Assembly (NCBI RefSeq): GCF_005405385.1
Contig: NZ_BJDY01000004.1
Location: forward strand, 124,001-188,000
Direction: 5' to 3'
Origin: Lactiplantibacillus mudanjiangensis
GTDB lineage: Bacteria > Bacillota > Bacilli > Lactobacillales > Lactobacillaceae
DNA length: 64,000 nt
Position 1 is the first letter of the stretch. The number at the start of each line of letters is the position of its first letter. Position numbers and translations under genes: made by a program. The notes beneath the pieces are model-generated. The model had not been told where the DNA came from. It worked only from the letters and a program-made list of their open reading frames with translations, and made no database searches. This document shows, one piece after another, positions 40,051-50,160 of the stretch.

Positions 40051-41793
40051 ATGAGTAAAATTAAAGCAGCTACTGCCGGTTTAAAAGTTTTGGAAGCTTG
40101 GGGTGTTAAAAACATCTATGGGTTACCAGGTGGGTCATTTGACTCAGGAATGCAAGCCATTTATGAACGCAAGGATACCTTACATTATGTTCAAGTACGG
40201 CACGAAGAAGCTGGCGCGATTGCCGCTTCTGCGGAAGCTAAACTAACAGGTAAGGTTGGGGTGACTTTCGGGTCTGCCGGCCCTGGTGCGGTTCATTTGT
40301 TAAATGGGTTGTATGATGCTAAACATGACCATACGCCAGTCGTTGCAATTATTGCACAAGTGCCAACTAAGCGGATGAACATTGACTTCTTTCAAGCGAT
40401 TGATGAAGAACCAATCTTCGATGATGTTTCAGTTTGGAACCGGACCGCGATGACGGCCGAATCTATTCCACAAATGTATGACGAAGCCATTCGTCAAGCT
40501 TACAAGCATTCTGGTGTCGCAGTTGTGACAGTGCCAAAGGACTTAGGCTGGACTGAAATTGAAGACCAATTCGAACCAACTGCGGATCTCTATCAACAAC
40601 CAATTATGCCAGAACCAGATCCAAAACGGATTGATGACGCTTGGGAATTAATCAAGAATGCCAAAGCACCGTTAATCTACTTTGGGATTGGGGCTAAGCA
40701 TGCTGGTAAAGAACTCAAAGCCTTATCTGAAAAATTCCATATGCCAATGATTTCTTCCGTTTTAGCGAAGGGCATTGTGGAAGATGAATACGAAAATTAC
40801 TTAGGGTCAACTGGTCGAGTTGCGCCTAAGCCAGGGGTTGAAGCTGGGTTTGCTAACGACTTAGTGCTTTGGGTCGGGAATGATGTGCCATTCAGTATCT
40901 TCCTAATTAATCCACGGGCCAAAGTCATTCAAATTGATATTGATGGTGAAAAGCTAGGCAAGCGTCATCATGTGGATGTGGCTATTTTAGCTGATGCGAA
41001 GAAAGCCTTACAAGCGTTGATCGACAAGGGGTCCGACTTACCAGAATCAGACTTCTACAAGGCGTCATTATTGAACCGTCAAAACTGGCGTGACTGGCAA
41101 GCTAGTTTCAATGAAGATGACAGTCAACCATTACGGCCAGAACCCGTCTTCAACGAAATCAACAAAGCTGCTAGTGATCAAGCCGTTTTCGGTGTGGATG
41201 TCGGTAATGTCAACATTAACTTTATGCGGTTGATCAACTTACACGGTGATCAAAAATGGACAACTTCTGGTCAATATGCAACGATGGGTTATGGGATGCC
41301 TGCAGCCATTGCGGCCAAGACTTACTACCCAGAACGTGATGTCTTTAGTTTGAGTGGTGATGGTGGCTTTGCAATGTTATGCGAAGAAATCTTAACGCAA
41401 GTGAAATATCACTTACACATCATCAACATCGTGTTCAGCAACGAAACGTTAGGCTTCATTGAAGCTGAACAAACCGATGACAGCAAACAACCATTATCTG
41501 GGGTTGATTTGATTGATACCGATTGGGCTAAAGTTGGCGAAGGCATGGGCGCTTTAGGAATTACCGTCCGGACGTTGGCCGAACTTAAAGATGCCTTAGC
41601 TCAAGCTAAAGCAACTGACAAACCGGTCTTAATTGATGTGAAGTTAACGCATGAGATGCCATTCACAACGGAACACATGGCCTTAGAAACCAACAAGTGG
41701 ACCTCACAAGCAGATGTTGATGCCTTCGTTAAGAAGTATCAAACGGAAGGCTTACACCCATATGGTTACTTCTTGAAGGAAGTTTCTAAATAA
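40051..41793 (+). CDS. pox: Pyruvate oxidase
   Basis: 580 aa. FAD- and thiamine-diphosphate-dependent enzyme that turns pyruvate, phosphate and O2 into acetyl phosphate, CO2 and H2O2. The TPP-activating Glu lies in RHEEAGA near 50-56, the Rossmann/FAD middle domain spans about 190-340, and the TPP-Mg motif starts with SGDGGFAM near 430 and ends with FSNETLGFI. Length and sequence fit lactobacillus Pox. It forms a single-gene unit; cre-like sites predict glucose repression, consistent with oxidase use late in growth. Acetyl phosphate made here can be used via pta/ack. Confidence 0.93.
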   Translation: MSKIKAATAGLKVLEAWGVKNIYGLPGGSFDSGMQAIYERKDTLHYVQVRHEEAGAIAASAEAKLTGKVGVTFGSAGPGAVHLLNGLYDAKHDHTPVVAIIAQVPTKRMNIDFFQAIDEEPIFDDVSVWNRTAMTAESIPQMYDEAIRQAYKHSGVAVVTVPKDLGWTEIEDQFEPTADLYQQPIMPEPDPKRIDDAWELIKNAKAPLIYFGIGAKHAGKELKALSEKFHMPMISSVLAKGIVEDEYENYLGSTGRVAPKPGVEAGFANDLVLWVGNDVPFSIFLINPRAKVIQIDIDGEKLGKRHHVDVAILADAKKALQALIDKGSDLPESDFYKASLLNRQNWRDWQASFNEDDSQPLRPEPVFNEINKAASDQAVFGVDVGNVNINFMRLINLHGDQKWTTSGQYATMGYGMPAAIAAKTYYPERDVFSLSGDGGFAMLCEEILTQVKYHLHIINIVFSNETLGFIEAEQTDDSKQPLSGVDLIDTDWAKVGEGMGALGITVRTLAELKDALAQAKATDKPVLIDVKLTHEMPFTTEHMALETNKWTSQADVDAFVKKYQTEGLHPYGYFLKEVSK

Positions 41794-41805
41794 AATTAAA
41801 ATAAT

Positions 41806-41835
41806 GAGCTTGGGTTAAAACCCAAGCTTTTTTGT
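41806..41835 (+). terminator. Terminator of pox
   Basis: AGCTTGGGTT/AACCCAAGCT stem, six T. Confidence 0.93.
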
Positions 41836-41908
41836 TGTCGTCAAGTCGGTGCACAAGTTACATCTCGTGGTAAAATAAGAACACGAGCGTTTAAAGGAGA
41901 ATTAGAAA

Positions 41909-42808
41909 ATGGATTTTTTTCAACATCAATTACAACAATGGACGGATTGGCAAGCGGTAATGACGTCAACGGCGACGTTTGAACCATTAGTTCGTCAAAT
42001 CTATTTAAGTGAAAACGACCCATTTAAAGCGTTAGAACCGGTTCAAAGTGATTTTGCGGCAACCTTTCATGTTGGCGGCACCCAGATTGCCATTTTTCCG
42101 CCAGCAGTGATTGCGCCAACAACCCGTGATCGTTATCAAACGGAACGGTTTAGTCTAGCGCGGGTTAAACGATTAGGTTTGGCAGCACCGTTACTGCGCC
42201 ATGCAGGTTTTATTTTTGATCGTTATCAATTTTATTATGTCATCTACGAACCATTAATGGGTGTGCCATTAACGAACTTCAAAGCAACGGCTAAACCTGA
42301 TGTTAAACAAGCTTTGGGTCAACAAGTTGGGCTAATGTTAACGCAACTAAATGGCCCCGTTACTAGCTTTAACACGATGCCGACAACGACACCTAGTGCC
42401 GATGACTTGTGGGCTGATTTTGGGACTGACTTTGTAACTGAACGGCAACGCTTTTTAGCGGCGCATCCGGTAACACCGAATCAGTTTGTGCACGGTAATT
42501 TGGTTGGTGATAACTTAGTGGTCATGACTGGTCGAATCGGTCTACAACACTTTGAAACAGCGTGCCAAGGTCCGCGTGAACTAGAACTAGTGCCGTTAAT
42601 TCTTGATGCCTTTGCGGGTGATTCGGACTTCTTACACGGGTTATTAGCTAGTCTCGGGCAACTTGATTTGGTTGAAGCTGTTTTATTTGGGTTACTTTGG
42701 CGTGCTGATGGGCCGATGTGGCTAGATTGCTTGATGCCGACTGTGCCAACTAATTTGGCCGCAGTTCGGACGGCGTTAACCAAATTGATTAAAGAAAGTA
42801 AGGAGTGA
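41909..42808 (+). CDS. Phosphotransferase-fold protein with altered active site
   Basis: 299 aa. Aminoglycoside-phosphotransferase/choline-kinase-like fold suggested by the C-terminal lobe: HGNLVGDN at 195-202 aligns with the Brenner loop HGDxxxxN, and QHFE at 213-216 with the metal-binding IDxE. The catalytic Asp is Asn197 and the DFG-like Asp is replaced, so kinase activity is doubtful. The N-lobe has a FHVGG-type turn but no clear nucleotide loop. AAAGGAGA precedes the ATG. The ClC gene starts within about 6 bp of its end, so they form an operon; the link between them is unknown. Confidence 0.6.
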   Translation: MDFFQHQLQQWTDWQAVMTSTATFEPLVRQIYLSENDPFKALEPVQSDFAATFHVGGTQIAIFPPAVIAPTTRDRYQTERFSLARVKRLGLAAPLLRHAGFIFDRYQFYYVIYEPLMGVPLTNFKATAKPDVKQALGQQVGLMLTQLNGPVTSFNTMPTTTPSADDLWADFGTDFVTERQRFLAAHPVTPNQFVHGNLVGDNLVVMTGRIGLQHFETACQGPRELELVPLILDAFAGDSDFLHGLLASLGQLDLVEAVLFGLLWRADGPMWLDCLMPTVPTNLAAVRTALTKLIKESKE

Positions 42809-42813
42809 GTAGT

Positions 42814-44364
42814 TTGCAGCGTCAACGTCAGCCGCATCAACGCCGACTTGATTTAACACGATTTAGTGCGATTGGCCGGGGGTTAATTGTCGGCGTCTTG
42901 GCCGGGTTTGTCGTGAGTGTTTTTCGATTTTGCATTGAAGAAGGCCTCCATTTGGTTCAGTGGTGTTATCAGCAAATCAGCTCAAATATGTGGCTGTTGC
43001 TCCCTTGGATCGGCTTAAGCGTACTGGTCGCAGTCGCAATTGGACTGTTGGTCAAACAAACGCCAGATATTAAAGGTTCCGGAATTCCACAAGTTGAAGG
43101 CCAGTTGGCGGGCGAGCTCGACTACGACTGGTGGCCAGTATTATGGAAAAAATTTGTTGGTGGTATTCTTGGCATTGGATCTGGTCTGTTTCTAGGTCGT
43201 GAAGGGCCATCGATTCAGTTAGGCGCTACGATTGGTCAGGGGTTTGCAGCTAAGACTAAGCAGACTGGGGCCGATCGCCGGTCCCTCATTGCTGGGGGAG
43301 CAGCGGCTGGACTATCGGCGGCTTTTAATGCGCCAATTGCCAGTACGCTATTTGTCCTGGAAGAAGTTTATCATAATTTTTCACCAATTATTTGGACAAC
43401 GGCTTTGGCGAGTGCGATTGCCAGTAATTTTATTTCAATGAATTTCTTTGGTCTCGTACCGGTATTGCATATCCCGTATGCGCGTAATTTGCCAATCAGT
43501 CAATATGGAAATTTAATTGGGTTAGGGATCTTTTTAGGACTCTTAGGCTATTGTTATCAAAATGTGACTTTGGCAGCGCCAGGTTGGTACGCTAAATTAC
43601 GATTGCCAACTTGGCTAGATGGACTAATCCCATTTATATTGGTTATTCCTATTGGGTTATTTTGGCCGCAATTTTTGGGTGGAGGTAATGCGGTGATTTT
43701 AAATCTCGCGGCAATGCCTCCAGCGCTGATTGTCTTGATTGGGATTTTTGCATTACGCTTTATTTTTTCAACGGTTTCATATGGGTCGGGGTTGCCTGGG
43801 GGGATCTTTTTACCGATCTTGTCGTTAGGGGCGGTTTTAGGTGCCGTTTATGCACAAACCATGGTCAACTTAGGCCTGATGCCCGCTCATTATGTGACGA
43901 ACTTCATCATTTTTGCAATGGCAGGATACTTTGCTGGGATTGGGAAAGCACCGTTTACGGCGATTTTGTTAATTACGGAAATGGTGGGCACTTTGACGCA
44001 TCTGATGCCATTAGCGGTGGTGTCACTAACGGCTTACTTAGTGGTCGACCTACTAGGGGGCGCACCAATCTATGAAGCCTTACTAGAAAAACTCACACAG
44101 CCGAAGTTGCCAGAACACAGTGGCATTCAAGATCGACTAGAGTTTCCTGTCTTTGAAGGCTCGGCACTTGAAAGTCATCAAGTTCGGGATTTTCAATGGC
44201 CTAAAGAATCATTGCTCATTGCGATTCGGCGTGGCGAACGTCAAGTGATTCCGCATGGTGATACGTTGATGCGAGCTGGGGACACCTTAATTATTTTAAC
44301 CGATCGCAGTAATCGGGCGTGGGTGCACCATCAAATTGATCGGTTAACCGCTACCACGAGTTAA
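42814..44364 (+). CDS. ClC-type chloride channel/H+ antiporter with TrkA-C domain
   Basis: 516 aa. The ClC selectivity segments are present: GSGIPQ near 87, GREGP near 128-132 with the gating Glu that marks H+/Cl- exchangers, and the GSGLPGGIFLP segment near 325. LFVLEEV carries the inner proton-path Glu. A cytoplasmic TrkA-C domain (about 440-510) follows and may sense a nucleotide. The TTG at 42814 has AGGAG 8 nt upstream; the in-frame GTG at 42805 is inside that RBS. Possible role: acid or halide tolerance. Confidence 0.93.
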   Translation: MQRQRQPHQRRLDLTRFSAIGRGLIVGVLAGFVVSVFRFCIEEGLHLVQWCYQQISSNMWLLLPWIGLSVLVAVAIGLLVKQTPDIKGSGIPQVEGQLAGELDYDWWPVLWKKFVGGILGIGSGLFLGREGPSIQLGATIGQGFAAKTKQTGADRRSLIAGGAAAGLSAAFNAPIASTLFVLEEVYHNFSPIIWTTALASAIASNFISMNFFGLVPVLHIPYARNLPISQYGNLIGLGIFLGLLGYCYQNVTLAAPGWYAKLRLPTWLDGLIPFILVIPIGLFWPQFLGGGNAVILNLAAMPPALIVLIGIFALRFIFSTVSYGSGLPGGIFLPILSLGAVLGAVYAQTMVNLGLMPAHYVTNFIIFAMAGYFAGIGKAPFTAILLITEMVGTLTHLMPLAVVSLTAYLVVDLLGGAPIYEALLEKLTQPKLPEHSGIQDRLEFPVFEGSALESHQVRDFQWPKESLLIAIRRGERQVIPHGDTLMRAGDTLIILTDRSNRAWVHHQIDRLTATTS

Positions 44365-44464
44365 CCGGCTTTAGAAAACAACTAATTCGGCAGCAGACTG
44401 GAAAAGTTGCCTTAAATATGTTAAATTGTTATAGACATAGCGGACTCTTTAGGAGGACATTTTT

Positions 44465-44701
44465 TTGTATAATACATTAATGACGATAATTTTGGTGGTT
44501 TCTGTGATCATTATCATTGCGGTAATGATGCAACCATCTAAGACAAATGATGCCATGTCTTCATTGACCGGTGGTGCCGACGATTTATTCGCCAAGCAAA
44601 AACCACGGGGCTTTGAAGCCTTCATGCAAAAAGTGACCGTCGTACTCGGAATTATTTTCTTCGTCGTCGCACTCGCTTTAGCTTGGTATTCATCGAAGTA
44701 A
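44465..44701 (+). CDS. secG: Preprotein translocase subunit SecG
   Basis: 78 aa with two membrane spans (about 3-21 and 54-73) separated by a polar loop with SSLTGGADDLFAKQKPRG, typical of SecG. It helps SecYEA export. TTG start with AGGAGGA 8 nt upstream. The following est-rnr-smpB order is the conserved Firmicute arrangement (secG-yvaK-rnr-smpB). Confidence 0.95.
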   Translation: MYNTLMTIILVVSVIIIIAVMMQPSKTNDAMSSLTGGADDLFAKQKPRGFEAFMQKVTVVLGIIFFVVALALAWYSSK

Positions 44702-44708
44702 CTGACCG

Positions 44709-44738
44709 TCCTCCTGTGATTTCAGGAGGCTTTTTTTT
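44709..44738 (+). terminator. Terminator of secG
   Basis: CCTCCTG/CAGGAGG stem with 6-nt loop and eight T. est-rnr-smpB must have some read-through or a further promoter. Confidence 0.9.
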
Positions 44739-44753
44739 AAGGCAGGTGTAAAT

Positions 44754-45509
44754 TTGATTAAGCAACCGGCACCATTCTTATTTGAACATGGCGACCAGGC
44801 GGTGATTTTGCTCCACGCCTATGCGGGGAGCGCCAATGACGTGCGGATGTTGGCCCGGGCGTTAGAACGTGCCAATTATACGGTCTACGGCCCACAATTG
44901 ACGGGACATGCTACCGGCCGTCCGCAAGATATTCTGGAACAAGGATCACCGCAACAATGGTGGCAGGATACCCAGCAAGCAATATCATTTATGCGGCAAA
45001 AAGGCTATACTAAACTTAGTATTTTTGGCTTGTCGTTGGGTGGCCTGTTTGCCACGATGGCTTTGGAAAATGACCCCACGTTACTCGGTGGTGGGACGTT
45101 TAGTTCACCCGTTTTGGCGAGTGCCCATAGTCATGTAGCACCGATGTTTATCAAATTAAGCCAACAGCAACTCCAACAACAAGGGCTTACGACAGCTGAG
45201 CAAGCCCCAGCACTAGCGGCCTTGAAGCCAGCTGTTAAGGCCCAATTAGCGGCAGTAACGCAGTTCACGACGACGGAGATTGCGGCACACTTGGATCGGC
45301 TAACCAAGCCATTTTTTATTGGTCAAGGTGGTCAAGATGAATTGATCGAAGCCACGGTAGCGCAACGGCTACGTGATCGTTTGTTAGGTCAAGGAACACC
45401 CGTTGACTTCCATTGGTATGCCGATGCGGGGCACGTGATTACGGTAAATACCGCCCATCACCAATTGGAACAAGATGTCTTAACGTATTTAAAAAAGATT
45501 AATAAATAA
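44754..45509 (+). CDS. est: Carboxylesterase (alpha/beta hydrolase, YvaK/Est30-like)
   Basis: 251 aa, cytoplasmic. Nucleophile elbow GLSLGG with S94; oxyanion HAYAGS (21-26); Asp in GGQDELI and His in DAGHVIT complete the triad. It is similar in size and order to the thermophilic Est30 and Bacillus YvaK, which hydrolyse short-chain esters. The natural substrate is unknown. TTG start; 23 bp before rnr. Confidence 0.9.
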   Translation: MIKQPAPFLFEHGDQAVILLHAYAGSANDVRMLARALERANYTVYGPQLTGHATGRPQDILEQGSPQQWWQDTQQAISFMRQKGYTKLSIFGLSLGGLFATMALENDPTLLGGGTFSSPVLASAHSHVAPMFIKLSQQQLQQQGLTTAEQAPALAALKPAVKAQLAAVTQFTTTEIAAHLDRLTKPFFIGQGGQDELIEATVAQRLRDRLLGQGTPVDFHWYADAGHVITVNTAHHQLEQDVLTYLKKINK

Positions 45510-45532
45510 ACTAAAAAATAATGAGGTAAATA

Positions 45533-47938
45533 ATGTCAGAATCTAACTTACAAGAACAAATTATGACTTTCTTGCAAGCTCATCCCGACCGTAGCTACAG
45601 TGTGGAACGGTTATGCGATGAATTGCAGTTTACAGGTGCGACGGCCTTTACGTTCTTGGTTAAAGAATTAGCCAACTTGGAACGTCAAAAGAAGGTCACT
45701 ACCGATGATCAAGATCATTTTAAAATTGTACAAGATACCAAAGTTGTGGAAGGGTCTTTCCACGGTAACGACAAGGGCTTTGGTTTCGTGCGCTACGATC
45801 CAGATTTGCCAGATATTTATATCAACCCAGATAACACGATGTTTGCGTTCACTGGTGATGATGTCCAAGTTGAAATCATTCGTCCAGCCCGGCCCGGTTC
45901 TGATCGTGGCCCTGAAGGTAAAGTCACGAGTATCGCGCAACGTAATTACACCCAAATCGTCGGTGCTTTTACGCCTAGTACGGATAATCCTGAATTTATT
46001 GGGACGATCGAAATTAAAGAAAAGAAACTTTCTAAGTATCAACTCTTTGTGACGGAACAAGGCATTCACCCAACTGAAGGTGAAGTTGTCATTGTTGAAA
46101 TTGCGGCTTATCCAGATGCCCAACATCCAACGCGAATTATCGGGTTGGCTAAACAAGTTATTGGGAGTGTTGATGATCCAGGGATGGACGTCTTACAAGT
46201 GGTTTACCAACACGAAGTGCCATCGGTCTTCCCAGAAGAAGTAACGGATGAAGCTAATCGGATTCCGGATTATGTGACTGAAGAAGATAAAGCAGGGCGT
46301 GTCGACTTAACCGACCAACCATTGGTGACCATTGATGGCGCGGAATCAAAAGACTTGGATGACGCGGTTGTTGCTTGGCGATTGCCTAATGGGAACTTCC
46401 ATTTAGGGGTTCACATTGCTGATGTCAGTCATTATGTGACTGAAAACTCAGAATTGGATCGTGAAGCTTTCAAACGTGGGACATCAGTTTACTTAACTGA
46501 TCGGGTCATTCCAATGTTGCCACGGCGCTTATCAAATGGCATCTGTTCACTGAATCCAGATGTTGAACGCTTAGCAATGTCTTGTGAAATGGAAATTGAT
46601 CAAGAAGGTAACATCGTTAATCATAAGATCTTCCAAAGTGTGATTAAGTCACATGCACGAATGACCTATGATGCGGTTAACCAAATTTTGGAAGCTCATG
46701 ATCCTAAGACTCGTGAAAAATATGCAGATCTAGTAGACATGTTTGATGCCATGGGTGACTTGCATCGGATTCTTTATAAGAATCGTCGTCATCGTGGGGC
46801 GATCGATTTTGATGACAATGAAGCAAAGATCATTGTTGATGAAGCTGGCCATCCAATTGATATTCAATTACGGGTGCGTGGGTTAGCTGAACGAATGATT
46901 GAAAGTTTTATGTTATCTGCCAATGAAACGGTTGCTAAGCATTATAGCTTATTAAAAGTCCCATTCATCTACCGGGTCCATGAAACACCTGATAGTGATC
47001 GGATGCTTAGTTTCTTCGAATTCGTCACGAACTTTGGGGTTAATGTGACCGGTAGTTCTAAGGATGTTAAGCCGAAGATGTTACAAGATGTCTTGAAGAA
47101 GGTTGCTGGTAAACCAGAAGAAGCAATGGTTTCGGTCATGATGTTGCGGAGTATGAAACAAGCCCGGTATGCTGACCAATCATTAGGTCACTTTGGGTTA
47201 GCAGCACCATACTACACCCACTTTACGTCACCAATTCGCCGGTATCCAGATATGATGGTTCATCGTTTGATTCGCCATTATGCTGAAAATGGGACTGGTG
47301 AAGATGCACGCGCCAAGTATCGTGATAATTTGCCTAATATTGCGGAAACAACCTCAAGTAATGAACGTCGCGGGATCGATACTGAACGTGATGTTGATTC
47401 CATGAAGAAAGCCGAATACATGGCCGATCACGTTGGTGAACACTTTGACGCGGTCGTTGATTCAGTGATGAAGTTTGGATTATTCGTTGAACTTGAAAAC
47501 ACCGTTGAAGGTTTAGTTCACATCAGTGTGATGGATGACGACTATTACGAATATGTTGAAAAACAACTCGCCTTAGTTGGCCGTAAGACAAAACGGACGT
47601 TTAGAATCGGTCAACCCGTGAAGGTCGAATTACTTCGGGTTGACAAAGATCAACGTGAAATCGACTTTAAGTTGTTGAACCCAGAAGAAGCGCCAAAGAC
47701 GGACTTATTACCAAAACGTGAACCACGTGATAACTATCGTGGCAATAACCGTCGCGGTGGGAACGGCAACTATCGTCGTAATGGTAACAATAGCAATCGT
47801 AATAATAACCGGAATGGCAATGGTGGTAGTCGTAATGGCAACCAACGTAATACCAACAGCAATAACCGAAACCATAGCTCTCGGTCAAACAACAATCAAA
47901 ATGGCCAACGCCGATCGAGTACCACTGATCATCGGTAG
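45533..47938 (+). CDS. rnr: Ribonuclease R
   Basis: 801 aa. 3'-5' exoribonuclease that degrades structured RNA and works with SmpB-tmRNA in ribosome rescue. N-terminal HTH (about 1-65), two cold-shock domains (about 75-230), RNB catalytic domain with the acidic motif DGAESKDLDDA near 264-274, and S1 domain (about 637-715). After residue 735 is a tail of some 65 residues made almost only of Asn, Arg, Gly and Ser. Such low-complexity tails are variable between strains. smpB follows after 27 bp. Confidence 0.97.
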   Translation: MSESNLQEQIMTFLQAHPDRSYSVERLCDELQFTGATAFTFLVKELANLERQKKVTTDDQDHFKIVQDTKVVEGSFHGNDKGFGFVRYDPDLPDIYINPDNTMFAFTGDDVQVEIIRPARPGSDRGPEGKVTSIAQRNYTQIVGAFTPSTDNPEFIGTIEIKEKKLSKYQLFVTEQGIHPTEGEVVIVEIAAYPDAQHPTRIIGLAKQVIGSVDDPGMDVLQVVYQHEVPSVFPEEVTDEANRIPDYVTEEDKAGRVDLTDQPLVTIDGAESKDLDDAVVAWRLPNGNFHLGVHIADVSHYVTENSELDREAFKRGTSVYLTDRVIPMLPRRLSNGICSLNPDVERLAMSCEMEIDQEGNIVNHKIFQSVIKSHARMTYDAVNQILEAHDPKTREKYADLVDMFDAMGDLHRILYKNRRHRGAIDFDDNEAKIIVDEAGHPIDIQLRVRGLAERMIESFMLSANETVAKHYSLLKVPFIYRVHETPDSDRMLSFFEFVTNFGVNVTGSSKDVKPKMLQDVLKKVAGKPEEAMVSVMMLRSMKQARYADQSLGHFGLAAPYYTHFTSPIRRYPDMMVHRLIRHYAENGTGEDARAKYRDNLPNIAETTSSNERRGIDTERDVDSMKKAEYMADHVGEHFDAVVDSVMKFGLFVELENTVEGLVHISVMDDDYYEYVEKQLALVGRKTKRTFRIGQPVKVELLRVDKDQREIDFKLLNPEEAPKTDLLPKREPRDNYRGNNRRGGNGNYRRNGNNSNRNNNRNGNGGSRNGNQRNTNSNNRNHSSRSNNNQNGQRRSSTTDHR

Positions 47939-47965
47939 ATGCCTTAAGTAAGGGGATGTGCGGCA

Positions 47966-48436
47966 ATGGCCAAACAACATGGTAAACACCCCGATACTGC
48001 CCTCGCACAAAATCGGAAGGCACGGCACGATTACGCGGTTGAAGACACCTATGAAGCTGGTATTGCTTTAACGGGGACTGAAATCAAGTCAGTTCGTGAT
48101 CGTCGTGTGAACCTAAAGGATGGCTTTGTGCAAATTCGTAATGGCGAAGCTTGGATGATGAACGTCCACATTAGTCCATTTGCTGAGGGAAATCGATTTA
48201 ATGTCGATCCACTGCGCAACCGCAAATTACTGCTTCATAAGAAGGAAATCAGTAAGTTGGGGGAAGCAACGCAGACTAAAGGGGTCACGATCATTCCATT
48301 GAAGATGTATCTCAAACATGGCTTTGCTAAAGTCTTGATTGGGGTCGCCCATGGGAAACGTGAATACGACAAGCGTCAAGATATTAAAAAACGCGAACAG
48401 CAACGACAAATTGATCGCGTGATGAAACATTACTAA
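47966..48436 (+). CDS. smpB: SsrA-binding protein
   Basis: 156 aa. Binds tmRNA and delivers it to stalled ribosomes. Signature segments: [21 protein letters not shown] near 12-33, the RVNLKDGF loop, and a basic C-terminal helix ([16 protein letters not shown]). No tmRNA gene lies in this window. GGGGATG precedes the ATG. Confidence 0.97.
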   Translation: MAKQHGKHPDTALAQNRKARHDYAVEDTYEAGIALTGTEIKSVRDRRVNLKDGFVQIRNGEAWMMNVHISPFAEGNRFNVDPLRNRKLLLHKKEISKLGEATQTKGVTIIPLKMYLKHGFAKVLIGVAHGKREYDKRQDIKKREQQRQIDRVMKHY

Positions 48437-48445
48437 TTGGTCTAG

Positions 48446-48486
48446 AAGCACTAGCTTAGGAACAACCTAAACTAGTGCTTTTTTTT
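48446..48486 (+). terminator. Terminator of rnr-smpB
   Basis: AGCACTAG-TTAGG/CCTAA-CTAGTGCT stem, eight T. Confidence 0.93.
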
Positions 48487-48649
48487 GTGTCTTTGGTCTA
48501 AATAAACCAGATAAACGGGAATCATGGAATATCGCTGTATTTTCCTCGGAATATTAAGTGGGTAACTCATTTTTGATTAAGAAAGTTAAGTGAACGCTCA
48601 ATAAAATCGCTATCATTAGATTGATATTAGAATATTATGATAAAACGGA

Positions 48650-48679
48650 TTGGCGTATTCACAATGCTTATGTTATATT
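48650..48679 (+). promoter_or_regulatory. Probable promoter of the glutamine-type ABC operon
   Basis: TTGGCG (48650-48655), 18 nt, TATATT (48674-48679), 45 nt before the start. AT-rich DNA precedes it. Confidence 0.4.
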
Positions 48680-48723
48680 TTATGACATACCCATTAAGGG
48701 TGAACGAATTAGGAGGTCTCCAC

Positions 48724-50160
48724 ATGAAAAAATGGCAAGTTGCAGTTGTCATGCTGTTAGCCGCCGTCGGAAGCTGGTTTAGTTTAAATACCCATGCTCA
48801 GGCGAAGACGTACACCATTGCAACAGATACGACGTTTGCACCGTTTGAGTTCCAAGCTAAAGGTGGCAAATATAAAGGGATTGATATTGATATTTTAAAG
48901 GCGATTGCCAAAAAAGAGCATATCAATTATAAATTGAAAGCAATTAGCTTTGGGGCTGCTGTGCAGCAATTAAGTGCTAATCAAGTGGATGGCGTGATCG
49001 CTGGGATGAACATCACGGCTGAACGTAAGAAGACGTTTGACTTTTCTAATGCTTACTATACGTCTGGGGTCGTGATGGCTGTGGCTAAGGATAGTAAGAT
49101 CAAAAAATTTAGTCAATTAAAAGGTAAGACGGTTGCGTTGAAGACCGGGACGGCTGGTGCGGCTTATGCCAAGTCAATTCAGAGCAAGTATGGCTTTAAA
49201 ATCAAGTATTTTAACGATTCTAATAATATGTATAACGATGTTAAAGTTGGTAACTCAGCGGCCTGTTTTGAAGATTATCCAGTCATGTCATATGGGATTA
49301 AGAACGGCATCGCGTTGAAGATTGTCTCTAAACAATATGCCGCTGGTGATTATGGCTTTGCGGTTAAAAAGGGTAAGAACGCTGCCTTATTGAAGAAATT
49401 CAATGCTGGCTTAAAAGCAATTAAAGCTGATGGCACGTACAAAAAGATCGTCAACAAATACTTAAAATCAAGTGAGGCTTCCTTAACTGGTGAAACTGCC
49501 AGCAGCCGGACATTTGTCGGTTTGTTCACGCAAAACTTGGGGACAATCGGTAGTGGGTTATGGATGACGTTAGAATTAACGGTTATTTCAATTATTTTAG
49601 CAACGATTTTAGGCTTGATTTTAGGCGTCTTAGGTGTGATGCCGGGTAAAATTGGCCCAGCCATCTCTAGTACGATTATTTACCTTTTCCGGGGGATGCC
49701 ATTAATGGTTTTAGCATTCTTCATCTATATTGGATTCCCGGACCTCATTGGACATGGGTTCAAGATTCCCGCGTTTGTGGCTGGGATGATTACCTTAATG
49801 TTGAATGAAGGGGCATATACCGGGGCCTTTGTTAAAGGGGGCTTCCAAGCGGTTGATGATGGTCAAATGGAAGCAGCACGTTCGTTAGGCTTGCCATATT
49901 GGACAGCGATGCGTAAAGTCATCATGCCACAAGGTATCCGCATCATGATCCCATCATTTATCAACCAATTCATCATCACGTTGAAGGATACCTCAATTCT
50001 ATCTGTTATTGGGATTGTCGAATTAACCCAAACTGGGACATTGATTATTGCCCGTAACTTTGAAGGATTCAAGATCTGGTTAATGATTGCGATTATTTAC
50101 TTGATCATTATTACGTTGTTGACGTGGCTCTCAAACTGGGTACAAAGGAGAATTAACTAA
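48724..50160 (+). CDS. Amino acid ABC transporter: fused substrate-binding and permease protein
   Basis: 478 aa. Signal peptide to about residue 25 (ends HAQA), a PBP2 substrate-binding domain (about 27-248, starting [13 protein letters not shown], polar amino-acid type), then an HisM-type permease with about five spans and the EAA loop ([21 protein letters not shown] near 380-400). Such GlnPH fusions are common in lactic acid bacteria and usually carry glutamine or glutamate. ATG at 48724 has AGGAGGTC upstream; an in-frame ATG at 48637 would mask the signal peptide. It overlaps the ATPase gene by one base (TAATG). Confidence 0.93.
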   Translation: MKKWQVAVVMLLAAVGSWFSLNTHAQAKTYTIATDTTFAPFEFQAKGGKYKGIDIDILKAIAKKEHINYKLKAISFGAAVQQLSANQVDGVIAGMNITAERKKTFDFSNAYYTSGVVMAVAKDSKIKKFSQLKGKTVALKTGTAGAAYAKSIQSKYGFKIKYFNDSNNMYNDVKVGNSAACFEDYPVMSYGIKNGIALKIVSKQYAAGDYGFAVKKGKNAALLKKFNAGLKAIKADGTYKKIVNKYLKSSEASLTGETASSRTFVGLFTQNLGTIGSGLWMTLELTVISIILATILGLILGVLGVMPGKIGPAISSTIIYLFRGMPLMVLAFFIYIGFPDLIGHGFKIPAFVAGMITLMLNEGAYTGAFVKGGFQAVDDGQMEAARSLGLPYWTAMRKVIMPQGIRIMIPSFINQFIITLKDTSILSVIGIVELTQTGTLIIARNFEGFKIWLMIAIIYLIIITLLTWLSNWVQRRIN

